DNA of 64,000 nucleotides from Shewanella corallii. GTDB lineage: Bacteria > Pseudomonadota > Gammaproteobacteria > Enterobacterales > Shewanellaceae. The translations under genes were made by a program, and so were the position numbers. The notes beneath the pieces are model-generated. The model was not told where the DNA came from, made no database searches, and saw nothing but the letters and a program-made list of their open reading frames with translations. Shown here one piece after another: positions 26,465 through 35,201 of this stretch. Every line of letters begins with the position of its first letter. Positions within the stretch are counted from its first letter, which is position 1. The stretch is taken from positions 186,001 to 250,000 of the forward strand of contig NZ_JAKIKT010000001.1 of assembly GCF_023349125.1 (NCBI RefSeq). The letters are read 5' to 3'.

Positions 26465-27841
26465 ATGGCATTTTCTTCTCTGGCGCTGAAAAGTGAGCTG
26501 CTGTCGACGCTGGAGTCTATCGGCTTTGCTCAGATGACAGCAATTCAGGCTCAGAGCCTGCCACAGATTTTGGCTGGCAAGGATCTGATTGCTCAGGGTA
26601 AAACCGGGAGTGGCAAGACGGCTGCATTTGGTCTGGGATTGCTGCACAAACTGAATGTTAAACGTTTCCGTATTCAATCTCTGGTGCTGTGTCCTACCCG
26701 TGAGCTGGCGGATCAGGTTGCCAAAGAGATACGTACGCTTGCCCGGGGCATTCACAACATCAAGGTGCTGACCCTGTGCGGTGGTGTGCCAGTTGGGCCT
26801 CAGATTGGCTCCCTTGAGCATGGCGCACACATTATTGTGGGTACGCCAGGGCGGGTACTTGACCATCTGGAGCAGGGCCGTCTGGATTTTTCTGAGCTGA
26901 CCACCCTGGTGCTGGATGAAGCAGACCGCATGCTGGAAATGGGCTTTACCCAGGCGATGGACAGCATCATTGCCCAGACACCAGCTAACCGCCAGACCTT
27001 GCTGTTCAGTGCGACCTTCCCAGCCCAGATCCAGGGAATGGCAGAGCGTATTATGCACAAGCCTGAGATGGTGAAGGTGGAGTCGACTCACGACAGCCAG
27101 ACGATTTCCCAACACTTCTATCACCTGGAAGCGCGCAGTGAGCGTATGCAGGCACTGCAACTCCTGTTGTGTAAGTATCAGCCCGAGTCTGCAGTGGTGT
27201 TCTGCAATACCAAGCGTGAAACCCAGTCAGTGGCCGATGAGTTGGCAGCGTTGGGCTTCAGTGCTCTGGCTCTGCACGGCGATCAGGAGCAGCGTGAGCG
27301 TGACCGTACTCTGGTGCAGTTCGCCAACAAGAGTATCAATATTCTGGTGGCCACGGATGTCGCAGCCCGGGGTCTGGATATCGATAATCTGGATGCTGTG
27401 GTGAACTTTGAAATGGCCTACGACAAAGAGGTGCACATTCACCGTATCGGTCGTACCGGTCGTGCCGGCAGTCAGGGTGAAGCTTTCAGCTTCTACACAG
27501 GTAAAGACAGCTACAAAGTTGCCGCCCTAGAAGAGGTGCTGGGTCACGAGATCCAGGATGATGAGCTGCCGGGCGAGCAGTACCTGAATATTGCGCCTTA
27601 TAAGCCAAAGATGACCACGATTTTGATTGATGGCGGTAAGAAGCAGAAGTTGCGTCCGGGAGATATCCTCGGGGCCCTGACGGCAGATAAGTCACTAACA
27701 GGCGACGATATTGGCAAGATTAAGATCACCGATATCCGCTCTTTTGTGGCGGTAAAGCGTCAATTCGGTAAGAAGGCACTGACTATCCTGAACAAGGGCA
27801 AGCTCAAGGGCCGACAGTTCCGTGCTTTCTCTGTGTATTGA
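26465..27841 (+). CDS. dbpA: ATP-dependent RNA helicase DbpA
   Basis: 458 residues from ATG 26465 (E. coli DbpA has 457). Helicase motifs: QGKTGSGKTAAFGLGLL, PTRELADQVA, TLCGGVP, DEAD, SATFP, FCNTKRE, ATDVAARGLD and HRIGRTGRAG. The C-terminal domain with TILIDGGKKQKLRPGDILGAL and KGRQFR is the DbpA-specific RNA-binding fold that recognises 23S rRNA hairpin 92. It takes part in late 50S assembly. The promoter lies between the MITE remnant and the gene. Confidence 0.95.
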   Translation: MAFSSLALKSELLSTLESIGFAQMTAIQAQSLPQILAGKDLIAQGKTGSGKTAAFGLGLLHKLNVKRFRIQSLVLCPTRELADQVAKEIRTLARGIHNIKVLTLCGGVPVGPQIGSLEHGAHIIVGTPGRVLDHLEQGRLDFSELTTLVLDEADRMLEMGFTQAMDSIIAQTPANRQTLLFSATFPAQIQGMAERIMHKPEMVKVESTHDSQTISQHFYHLEARSERMQALQLLLCKYQPESAVVFCNTKRETQSVADELAALGFSALALHGDQEQRERDRTLVQFANKSINILVATDVAARGLDIDNLDAVVNFEMAYDKEVHIHRIGRTGRAGSQGEAFSFYTGKDSYKVAALEEVLGHEIQDDELPGEQYLNIAPYKPKMTTILIDGGKKQKLRPGDILGALTADKSLTGDDIGKIKITDIRSFVAVKRQFGKKALTILNKGKLKGRQFRAFSVY

Positions 27842-27869
27842 GTTGCTTCTTAGCTGAATAGCTTCAGGG

Positions 27870-27902
27870 AGTGGATACCGGGAGACTGGTATCCACTTTT
27901 TT
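27870..27902 (+). terminator. dbpA terminator
   Basis: AGTGGATACC-gggagact-GGTATCCACT followed by TTTTTT, 30 bases after dbpA. Confidence 0.9.
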
Positions 27903-27905
27903 GTA

Positions 27906-28214
27906 TCACGCTGCCAAAGTTACCAATGCCGCCCCTGCCAATACGCCGGCAGCAAAGGTGCTTGCGCTGATAAGCCAAATCGACGGCATGGTTTTACCTG
28001 AATCGCTTTGTGGTTGCTGATTGGCCAGCAGCAAGCTGGAGTACTCCACTTCAAAGGCGGCAGCCAATGAGCGCCCCGTTTCCAGAGAGGCTGTGCCATG
28101 CAGTTCCACCCTTTGAATGGTGCGCAGGCTGAGGCCGCAAATATCAGCCAGCTGTTGTTGGGTCCAGGCTTTCTCCTGTCTCAGGTTGCGGACTTTTACG
28201 GTATCTAACTGCAT
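27906..28214 (-). CDS. XRE-type HTH protein with C-terminal membrane anchor
   Basis: 102 residues: an N-terminal Cro/C1-like helix-turn-helix (VRNLRQEKAWTQQQLADICGLSLRTIQRVE), a short linker, and one hydrophobic helix at the C-terminus (IWLISASTFAAGVLAGAALV). This predicts a membrane-tethered DNA-binding protein with nothing outside. It follows the upstream gene by four bases, and its Shine-Dalgarno (AAGG) overlaps that gene's TAA, so the two are coupled. Confidence 0.72.
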   Translation of the reverse strand: MQLDTVKVRNLRQEKAWTQQQLADICGLSLRTIQRVELHGTASLETGRSLAAAFEVEYSSLLLANQQPQSDSGKTMPSIWLISASTFAAGVLAGAALVTLAA

Positions 28215-28218
28215 TACC

Positions 28219-28620
28219 TTATCCTTTCAACCAGGTTGTCACTGTGTAGCCGACAAACATGCCGACAGCCCCAAAGATCAATCCCGTGACAAAGCCTTCG
28301 AAAACAACCCGTTTAAATGACTTTCCACCTGGCATGATCTGCTGGTAGTCAAAACTGTCCTCATCCAGGCATTGTTCACCCAACATGAGCTTTATGTCGA
28401 TTGGCCCTTTCATTACGCTGTGGACCAGAATGTGAACATCCAGTTTCTGACCATCGAGAGTAAAGCTGTGGTTTGAGCTATACCCCAGACTGCGTTTATG
28501 AGAAATCAGTTCCTCGTCCACATAGACCCATTCTTTACCGCTCAGGGTTGAGTTTTGTACTGTGATGCTATGACCCTGCCACTCAAAATAACTGGTGAGG
28601 ATATACTTGCCGGTTTGCAT
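28219..28620 (-). CDS. membrane-associated protein of unknown function, partner of XRE protein
   Basis: 133 residues from ATG 28620, selected because AAGGAG lies eight bases upstream; the frame reaches 28719. A soluble N-terminal domain rich in beta-type segments (YILTSYFEWQGHSITVQNS, SFTLDGQKLDVHILVHS) is followed by one transmembrane helix near the C-terminus (FVTGLIFGAVGMFVGYTV). Not recognised. It is the first gene of a two-gene operon with a membrane-anchored HTH protein, suggesting they act together at the inner membrane. Confidence 0.65.
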   Translation of the reverse strand: MQTGKYILTSYFEWQGHSITVQNSTLSGKEWVYVDEELISHKRSLGYSSNHSFTLDGQKLDVHILVHSVMKGPIDIKLMLGEQCLDEDSFDYQQIMPGGKSFKRVVFEGFVTGLIFGAVGMFVGYTVTTWLKG

Positions 28621-28830
28621 GTAGACTCCTTGTTCGCAAATGGTCTGCATATCTTGGATAAGACAGGCCTTGAATCGTGACGACTGTGGGGTGACAGTGG
28701 CACAGATGTCATGCGTCACCTATATGACAGCGTAATAATATCAATGTGTTACGTGTGTGCTTGTTGTTGGGAGAGTAACATTGTTAAACGCTTGTTGGTA
28801 ACGTAAATTGGGGCTATGACTGTTAAATCA

Positions 28831-29838
28831 TCAATCAGCGAGGGGCGCTTTTTGGGTGATAAGCTGGTTGGTCAATTGGCTGACCTGATGGATAAAGTTC
28901 AAATCCAGCCGGTCAATGCTATCTTGCTCTGTGTGGTATTGGTTGTGGTTGCCACTGGCAAAAAACAGCCAGGGGATATCTTTCTTGTGGAAAGGGTAGT
29001 GGTCTGATGCTCTGAGCCAATCGATGCGGTCGCTGACAAAAGAGCCCCTGCCCATCCCTTTCGGGTGACCTACCCGGGAGCATAGCCCAATGGTTTGGTA
29101 GCCCAGTTGAAGTTGTTGCAGTACCTGATATCGGCTAGCCGGAACCATGCTTTGAATGCCTTCAACATACAGGCGCCTGTGTTTATCCGGGCGGCCTACC
29201 ATATCCAGATTGATTACCAGCTCAATCTGGCTCAACACTCCGGCGTTCTGCAGCTCCCTGACCAGCGCTTTGCTGCCATAAAGTCCGGGTTCCTCAGCAT
29301 CGGTAAACACCATCAGCACATTGGCAGATAATGCCTGTTTCTTCAGGCTTTCGGCCACTGACAACATGGCAGCCACTCCGGAAGCGTTGTCATCTGCGCC
29401 CGGAAAGTATTTGCCATCCGGACGACTAAGACCAGCTCTGCCGCCAAGATGGTCATAGTGAGCCAACACCAATCGCCAGGGAGCATTGTCAGTGTCGTCT
29501 GCTGCCGGAAGCATCACTGCCAGGTTGATCCCCTGCCTGTCGGAAAAGCCCTGAGTGTATTCAAAGCTGTGTTGAAACTTATCTTGCCATCCCGCCAGTC
29601 CCAGCTGTTTGAACCTTTGCTGCAGATACTGACGAGTGAGTACAGCACCCTCGCTACCGGTTTTTCTGCCATTCAGGGCGGGACTGGTTAGCTGCTCAAG
29701 ATCATTCGACAAACTGCGTATCTGTTGGGCTGGTTCATTGAGTGTAATTGGCTCCCGGCAGCTCTCGCCAATTAGCCTGTCACTGCTGGTGCAAGCTGCC
29801 AACAGCAGAAGTATCAGGATTAGGGCGTTATTTTTCAT
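28831..29838 (-). CDS. M28-family zinc peptidase, lipoprotein
   Basis: 335 residues. A lipoprotein signal with lipobox LLLAAC (Cys16) is followed by an M28 aminopeptidase domain. The zinc ligands and catalytic acid are visible in LVLAHYDHLGG, GADDNASGVAAML, TDAEEPGLYGSKAL, INLDMVGR and YHTEQDSIDRL. Expected to trim peptides in the periplasm or at the outer membrane. It is monocistronic and diverges from the Lys/Glu-rich protein gene. Confidence 0.87.
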   Translation of the reverse strand: MKNNALILILLLLAACTSSDRLIGESCREPITLNEPAQQIRSLSNDLEQLTSPALNGRKTGSEGAVLTRQYLQQRFKQLGLAGWQDKFQHSFEYTQGFSDRQGINLAVMLPAADDTDNAPWRLVLAHYDHLGGRAGLSRPDGKYFPGADDNASGVAAMLSVAESLKKQALSANVLMVFTDAEEPGLYGSKALVRELQNAGVLSQIELVINLDMVGRPDKHRRLYVEGIQSMVPASRYQVLQQLQLGYQTIGLCSRVGHPKGMGRGSFVSDRIDWLRASDHYPFHKKDIPWLFFASGNHNQYHTEQDSIDRLDLNFIHQVSQLTNQLITQKAPLAD

Positions 29839-29985
29839 GGCGATAAATTAGTCGAGGATGAGTAACCAGTTAACTCTACCTTCAGCGTGTCCGCAACCGT
29901 GGTGCTCCATCGTTCAGCTTGTGTTCATAGCTTAAAGGCTCTATTGATACAGTTTGTTACGCCCGGAGGGCAACAAGGAGCTCAA

Positions 29986-30471
29986 ATGAAAACACTGAAT
30001 AAAAGTTTACTGGCTATCGCACTGGGAGTGTTAACCACAGCGGCTTATGCCGACCCAGATGACTATAAAAAAGAAGCGATGAAGCAGGAAGCAGAACTGC
30101 GTCGGGAGCAAGCCGAACTTAAACGTGAGGTCGCAAAAGATAAGGCTGAGTATCAGCGAGAAGCTCGACAGTTAACTGCAGAAACGGAACGTGAGACTCG
30201 CAAAGCACGAACAGAAGCTGAGCGCAAAGCGAGAAAGGATCGGATGGAAGCGGAGCGTGAGGCGAGAAAAGCTGACGCAGAGTATCGAAGAGAAGCTAAA
30301 AAAGCTGATGCTGAGTTTCATCGGGAGTCTAAAAAAGCCAAAGCAGATGCTAAAAAAGAGAAACGCAAGCTGGAGCGTGAAGCCGACAAAGAAGCCAGAA
30401 AGGCAGAAAAAGAAGCACGCAAAGCTGAAAAGGCACGTCTGCAGGCTGAGCGAAAAGCTGAAAAGCAGTAG
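29986..30471 (+). CDS. exported Lys/Glu/Ala/Arg-rich coiled-coil protein
   Basis: 161 residues from ATG 29986 with AAGGAG at 29975-29980. Signal peptide MKTLNKSLLAIALGVLTTAAYA|DP; the whole mature part (about 139 residues) is one charged helix with repeated REARKAD, KKADAEFHRE and KAEKEARKAE units and no Cys, Pro or Trp. It should form a long periplasmic coiled coil or single alpha-helix. No family assigned; low-complexity homologues are expected to be unreliable. Confidence 0.68.
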   Translation: MKTLNKSLLAIALGVLTTAAYADPDDYKKEAMKQEAELRREQAELKREVAKDKAEYQREARQLTAETERETRKARTEAERKARKDRMEAEREARKADAEYRREAKKADAEFHRESKKAKADAKKEKRKLEREADKEARKAEKEARKAEKARLQAERKAEKQ

Positions 30472-30501
30472 TTGTCAGATCAGGTCTGAACCACTACAAA
30501 T

Positions 30502-30528
30502 TAATGCCGGGAGCATTGCCTCCCGGCA
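30502..30528. terminator. hairpin between convergent genes
   Basis: ATGCCGGGAG-cattgc-CTCCCGGCAT, a perfect 10-pair stem but with only a weak T-rich tail; separates the coiled-coil gene from the convergent WG-repeat-like gene. Confidence 0.65.
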
Positions 30529-30542
30529 TACTTCTTATCTAA

Positions 30543-32255
30543 CTATTCGGCTGGGTATTGATACCATAGGCCTTCTTTTCTTAATTTGATGACAGCACCA
30601 GTCTCTTCCCCGTTTACATAATCATATTCAAAGGGGACTCGTAAATTTCCCTGCATATCAAATATGCCATAGTGATAACCGGCTTTGTCGCCCTGTTCCC
30701 ATCTGCGCTGAGCAACGATCACTTTGAGTCCTGGGTTATACCAAAAGGTTTGATATTCATTGGGTACAATCGTTTTGCCCTGAGCATCAATTAACCCTGC
30801 ATCGCCATAGCGGATGCTGTACTTTTTGACTTCGGTTATATACCTGAAAGTAAACAGACCACTTTCATCCAATGCAGAAAGGTGTTGTTTTTGCAGTGGA
30901 ATAACCCAGCCCCTGGATTCGATGTCATAGACTCCTTCTTTTTCATCCTCCTCTTCTATCTGGTAGAGGCTGCCATACAGCTTTCTGAAGTACTCTGCTT
31001 TCAACAGGGATTTACCCGACAGGTCCAATAGCTCTTTACCCGCCTTTGATTTACCGATAAGAAAATTGTCATCCCAGTAAATCTCCTCAAACCGGTTGGC
31101 AAGGATCTTTTCTCCTTTATCGTTGAGTAGTCCGGCAGCACCAAAAAAGTAGTCATCCGGGTTGTTATGTTTATCAAAGACCTCAAACCAGCCAGGAAGC
31201 TCATCTATTGGGTCAACATGGCCGTACTTAAACAGTTGGGTGCGCCACTGTGCCGTCAGCCAGGGCAGTCGATTGCCAGCGGGCAGTTGGTTACATTGGT
31301 GAATAAACTCCATCTGTTTTTTTACCGTGATGGAAGAGGGTAGAGATAGCAACAGGTTCAACCCAGATTCACTGATCATGCAGTAGCTGATAAATGCCTG
31401 AGGATTGCGTCTGCTTTGGAATAGCAGGCTGCCGGATTGTTTGCCCGCAACAAACTCCTTTTGGTAAGACAGCTCCCAATCTTTTTCTTTAGCGGAAGCA
31501 ATAAGTTCGTTCAGGTAAGCTGGATCTGACTCGATATAGGCATCAACCGTATCACTGAATGAATCAGGGTAGAAATAGAAGCCATCAAGGGAGTCCTCTT
31601 TCAACAGCCAGGAGGGTGTTAGCTGCCTGGGTAATATGTCGTCCAGTTGCAGGGCGAGTGGGTTTTCGTCCCAATGAGGAATAGTTTCCATCTCTCTGGC
31701 GGCATTAAAAGGGGCGGTATATTGCTTTTTTTGTGGGCCGGGAACGAAGGAGTGGAGTATTTCAAATGCGGCGTAGGCTGCAGGCAGATCGCCAGTATCA
31801 AATAGTGTCGCTTTACCCAGTACATGCTGCTTGTCTGTATATAAATAGGTGAATACATGCAACGCGTCTGCCGAATAATAGAGTACGCCGTGACTGGCTT
31901 CGTGAATGATTTCAGCGCCATGCTCGGTCAAAGCGTTGCGCCATGCCGGGTAGTCAAAGTCCGCCTCGGGGGCGTCACTGAGCACGATATCCAGGTTGTA
32001 GGGATGAATCACATAAACGGGGTTGTTCTCGGCGGTGAGCCGCAAATCACCTATATACCAGAAGTAAAATTCCGACTCCCAAGGCATCAGTTCTGAATCG
32101 ATAGGGATATCCAGGGTTAGTTCACCGTGGAAGGGGACTGTAACCGTTTTCCATACCGGCTTTTCATCTTGCATTGCAGTCTCCTCCCTGGCTGTTGCCG
32201 ACAGAACCAGACAAATGGTTGTGCTCAGGAGCAGAAATTTTAACAAATTGGCCAT
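30543..32255 (-). CDS. exported protein with C-terminal WG-like repeats
   Basis: 570 residues, signal peptide MANLLKFLLLSTTICLVLSATA. The first half (about 30-330) is a unique domain that contains long, mixed beta segments and is not recognised. The second half carries several WG-like repeats: GAAGLLNDKGEKILANRFEEI, DAGLIDAQGKTIVPNEYQTF and YGIFDMQGNLRVPFEYDYV, each of the form G-x-x-D-x-x-G-x-x-x-x-P/A. WG repeats are thought to form beta-propeller-like structures. Periplasmic by inference. Confidence 0.65.
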   Translation of the reverse strand: MANLLKFLLLSTTICLVLSATAREETAMQDEKPVWKTVTVPFHGELTLDIPIDSELMPWESEFYFWYIGDLRLTAENNPVYVIHPYNLDIVLSDAPEADFDYPAWRNALTEHGAEIIHEASHGVLYYSADALHVFTYLYTDKQHVLGKATLFDTGDLPAAYAAFEILHSFVPGPQKKQYTAPFNAAREMETIPHWDENPLALQLDDILPRQLTPSWLLKEDSLDGFYFYPDSFSDTVDAYIESDPAYLNELIASAKEKDWELSYQKEFVAGKQSGSLLFQSRRNPQAFISYCMISESGLNLLLSLPSSITVKKQMEFIHQCNQLPAGNRLPWLTAQWRTQLFKYGHVDPIDELPGWFEVFDKHNNPDDYFFGAAGLLNDKGEKILANRFEEIYWDDNFLIGKSKAGKELLDLSGKSLLKAEYFRKLYGSLYQIEEEDEKEGVYDIESRGWVIPLQKQHLSALDESGLFTFRYITEVKKYSIRYGDAGLIDAQGKTIVPNEYQTFWYNPGLKVIVAQRRWEQGDKAGYHYGIFDMQGNLRVPFEYDYVNGEETGAVIKLRKEGLWYQYPAE

Positions 32256-32365
32256 TCGTTCCCTCTTTTGGCTGGACTGTATCCCTCGTTAATGCAAATG
32301 TAAACTAACAGTGAAATATGCTGCGGGGCAAGATGCTTGCGGCATTGTGTGCTAATGGAGGGACT

Positions 32366-32734
32366 GTGGGAAAGAGAGTGTTGATGATTGGGTTGGACCC
32401 TGCTGTGGTCAATTATGATAAGTGGCCGGAGTTAACGGAAGAAAAGCTGATAGCTGCGCTGAATATGGGTAAGGCAGCGTTGGAGTTTGAAGGTTTTGAA
32501 GTGGACTTTTGTGCTATCGACCATGGTGAAACGGCTGCTGAAGTGATAGCTGCAGCATTACAAAAAACACAGTACGACTGCATCATGATAGGCGCAGGGG
32601 TACGCAACGACCCGGATGAGTTTCTGTTGTTTGAGCAGGCAATTAATCTGGTTCACAAACAGGCGCCCCAGGCCAGCATCTGTTTTAACACAGGCCCTAT
32701 GGATGGAGTGGCTGCAGTCAAACGCTGGCTTTAA
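32366..32734 (+). CDS. conserved-looking small protein, unknown function
   Basis: 122 residues from GTG 32366, chosen for GGAGGG at 32358-32362 three bases upstream; the open frame begins at 32318. It looks like a compact Rossmann-type fold: KRVLMIGLDPAVV at the N-terminus, FEVDFCAID in the middle, YDCIMIGAGVRNDPDEFLLF and SICFNTGPMDGVAAV at the end. Not a family I can name. Single gene upstream of the EAL-GGDEF operon. Confidence 0.6.
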   Translation: MGKRVLMIGLDPAVVNYDKWPELTEEKLIAALNMGKAALEFEGFEVDFCAIDHGETAAEVIAAALQKTQYDCIMIGAGVRNDPDEFLLFEQAINLVHKQAPQASICFNTGPMDGVAAVKRWL

Positions 32735-32926
32735 GTCGTCTTAATATAACTATAACAATGTGATGGAAAGTCGCGGTCGATATCTTTGGAATCCAGTAAA
32801 GCTAATTAGCTTCCCGAATTTCGATTCTGCTTTCTAATTTAACCTTAAAAAATCACTTGTATCACATTAACTCAGGTTGCTCTCTGTTAGGTTAGCGACC
32901 AATAGTCGTGCAAGGTGGGGCGGATA

Positions 32927-34498
32927 ATGTTTTACACTGTTTACCAACCCATGGTGGGGGAGGGGGGAGTCTATGCTTATGAGGCTCTGGTAAGGCTAAG
33001 GGATAGCAAAGCAAATCTGGTTAATTTTCTGGCGACGCTGATTAATAAGCCTCTCTTTGATTATGAGAATATTCTCCGGATTCTGACTGAAAACAAAAAC
33101 AATGAGATGCTATTGTTTATCAACGTGCATGCAGAATCCCTTATATGTCAGGAGTTTGTTGAGCGTATAGCTAAGCTCAAACCATTTTTTCACCGTATGG
33201 TGATCGAAGTAATGGAAACTTCCTGCGATTCCCCTGAGTTACTTTGCAGTAATGTGAAGCTGTTACGGGAGTTGGGGCTGGCGTTTGCCATTGATGACTT
33301 CGGTGCCAGTTTTTCCAATCTGTCTCGCCTGAGCGAGCTGGAAACAGAGTATGTGAAATTGGACAGGACACTGCTCACCAAGGTTTCTCATGACTTTTTT
33401 TCCTTCTCTGTACTGATAAAGATCTGCCAGCTGATCCTCTTTAATCGGCCGGACACTCGAATTGTTGTTGAAGGGATTGAGACCTGGACCCAGCATGCCC
33501 TGGTTAATGCTATCGAAAATTACATTAACCATAGCGTGATTCGTCAGGGATACTTCTACGCCAAACCTCAGCAAGGCTTTGTATTACCTTCTGAAAATCT
33601 GCTCCCTGAATTCTCCGTTCAAAAAGAGCAAAGCCGTCATATCAATCAGAAGCTGACCTTGATTAAAGATGCTTATGAATCCTTTCTTGGCGCCGGTAAT
33701 GAAGAGGCTTTTAAGTCAGATATGGCTTTTTACGCAAGCCTGGAATCTATCGGCATGATAGGTCTGAGCAAAAGTCTGGAGCTGTCGAAACAGATTATCG
33801 TGTTGAAAAACTCCGATGGAGACATGATCTATCACAACAAGAAAAGTCGTGACCTGATGGCGGTGGAAGATACATCCCTTAGTCGGCAGGAATTGACCCA
33901 GAGGTTTCCTGAGTTTGGTTTGTGCCTGGAAAATGATGCCCAGTTTTTGCAGAGTCATCAGGAGCTTTCCGTATGCGAAGAGCTGATCTATGACAAAACT
34001 TTCATTGTTAACCGGTATCTGATTGAGCGGGACGATCATGCGCCCAATATCCTGAGCTTTATTGTCGAGAAAGATAAAGCTCTGGTGGACAGGTTCGACG
34101 AAATGACTGGCTTACTGCTGCGTCATGACTACTCAGCTTATCGAGATATCAGCTGCCTGGCTTTCATGGATATTAACGGACTTAAAGAGGTTAATGACTC
34201 CCAGGGGTATGAGGCCGGAGACCGGCTGATTATCGAGATGGGAGAACTGCTGAAACAGTCATTCAGACAAACCGATCTGTTGATCCGCCACGGAGGAGAT
34301 GAATTTATGATCTTATGTCGCGATACTTTGGCAGATGAGCTTAATCTGAAGCTGGCTAACCTGGCACAACGGCATAGTGTCGGGGGACTCTCTTTCTCCT
34401 GGGGCGTTGCGAATAGAAGCCAGGATATTAGTCATGATATTGCCCTTGCATCTGAGCGCATGAAGCGGCAAAAGAGAGAGGAAAAATATGTCGTCTGA
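32927..34498 (+). CDS. EAL-GGDEF dual-domain c-di-GMP enzyme (reversed domain order)
   Basis: 523 residues from ATG 32927. The EAL domain comes first (residues 1-225): YEALVR, NVHAES, EVMETS, DDFGASFSNL, VKLDRT, VVEGIE and RQGYFYAKP, so the metal and catalytic residues appear present and phosphodiesterase activity is likely. A middle region of about 180 residues resembles a PAS fold. The GGDEF domain at the C-terminus has MDINGLKEVNDSQGY and an intact RHGGDEF. No membrane segment. The last codons overlap the following gene by 11 bases. Confidence 0.88.
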   Translation: MFYTVYQPMVGEGGVYAYEALVRLRDSKANLVNFLATLINKPLFDYENILRILTENKNNEMLLFINVHAESLICQEFVERIAKLKPFFHRMVIEVMETSCDSPELLCSNVKLLRELGLAFAIDDFGASFSNLSRLSELETEYVKLDRTLLTKVSHDFFSFSVLIKICQLILFNRPDTRIVVEGIETWTQHALVNAIENYINHSVIRQGYFYAKPQQGFVLPSENLLPEFSVQKEQSRHINQKLTLIKDAYESFLGAGNEEAFKSDMAFYASLESIGMIGLSKSLELSKQIIVLKNSDGDMIYHNKKSRDLMAVEDTSLSRQELTQRFPEFGLCLENDAQFLQSHQELSVCEELIYDKTFIVNRYLIERDDHAPNILSFIVEKDKALVDRFDEMTGLLLRHDYSAYRDISCLAFMDINGLKEVNDSQGYEAGDRLIIEMGELLKQSFRQTDLLIRHGGDEFMILCRDTLADELNLKLANLAQRHSVGGLSFSWGVANRSQDISHDIALASERMKRQKREEKYVV

Positions 34499-34928
34499 CA
34501 ACACCCTAAGTAAGCAGCTGTATCGACTGGAGCTAAGGTTGGATTGTTACTCCGGTGAATTGCTGGAGTTGATGTTGGATCAGCTTAAGGAAAGGGCCAA
34601 ACAACTGGAATATCTGGCAGTCTCTCCTGTGCTTTATACCCGAAACAAGCGACTCCTGATTCAGGATTTTGCCGAGTATGATGTCGCCGATGGGATACCC
34701 TATGCTTCAGTAACCCTGACGAACAGTCAGGGAGTTGTGCAGTACGCCAGTTATTACTCAGACTTTATGCCTGTGAATTTTGATGCGGTGATCCGCATGG
34801 CTCAGGCTATCGCTGTTGTCGAGCAGAAAGGGGAGCTGTGCCCGGCTAACTGGCATCCGGGTAAACGCACCGTCAGAGCAGATAGCTGGGATGTCGCCGA
34901 CTATATTCTGAAGGAACTGCTGGTCTGA
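34488..34928 (+). CDS. protein resembling the C-terminal half of a 2-Cys peroxiredoxin
   Basis: 146 residues. From about residue 55 it follows the C-terminal half of typical 2-Cys peroxiredoxins: DVADGIPYASVTLTNSQGVV corresponds to the GxAxRxxFxIDxxGV strand, YSDFMPVNFDAVIRMAQAI to the NDLPVGR...EExLRxxQA helix, and GELCPANWHPGKRTVRAD to the resolving-Cys motif GEVCPAxWxPG (Cys118). The thioredoxin-fold N-terminal half with the peroxidatic Cys (FVCPTE) is missing, replaced by about 50 residues of a charged helical segment with one Cys (Cys20). Overlap with the EAL-GGDEF gene implies coupled translation. Peroxidase activity is not expected; a redox-sensing or binding role is inference. Confidence 0.7.
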   Translation: MSSDNTLSKQLYRLELRLDCYSGELLELMLDQLKERAKQLEYLAVSPVLYTRNKRLLIQDFAEYDVADGIPYASVTLTNSQGVVQYASYYSDFMPVNFDAVIRMAQAIAVVEQKGELCPANWHPGKRTVRADSWDVADYILKELLV

Positions 34929-34936
34929 CAGTATTT

Positions 34937-35201
34937 ATACCAATCCGCATAGGAGTTTAGTCACTCAGCGAGAATTTAAAGGCGTGGAGACAATCGGAGC
35001 GACCGAAGATCTATCGGGATAAATCAAGAGAGCTGTGGGCGGTATGCGCGTCTTTAAAACTCGCCCTTCGGGAGCCTGTCAGCCCCACGATTACTGCCCC
35101 AAATTGTCTAGTCATAGAACCACTATGTCGTCACCAATTTGGATTGTACTCGAATGGCTGACATGGCTCTGATGAGATCAATCTTCTATACGGATTGGTA
35201 T
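34937..35201. mobile_element. second MITE-like element
   Basis: 265 bases bounded by inverted repeats ATACCAATCCGCATAG (34937-34952) and CTATACGGATTGGTAT (35186-35201), 15 of 16 positions pairing. It encodes no convincing protein and contains an internal inverted repeat (CCAAATTG near 35098, CAATTTGG near 35136). The right end abuts the stop codon of the EamA-like gene. Target-site duplication is not clear. Confidence 0.65.
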
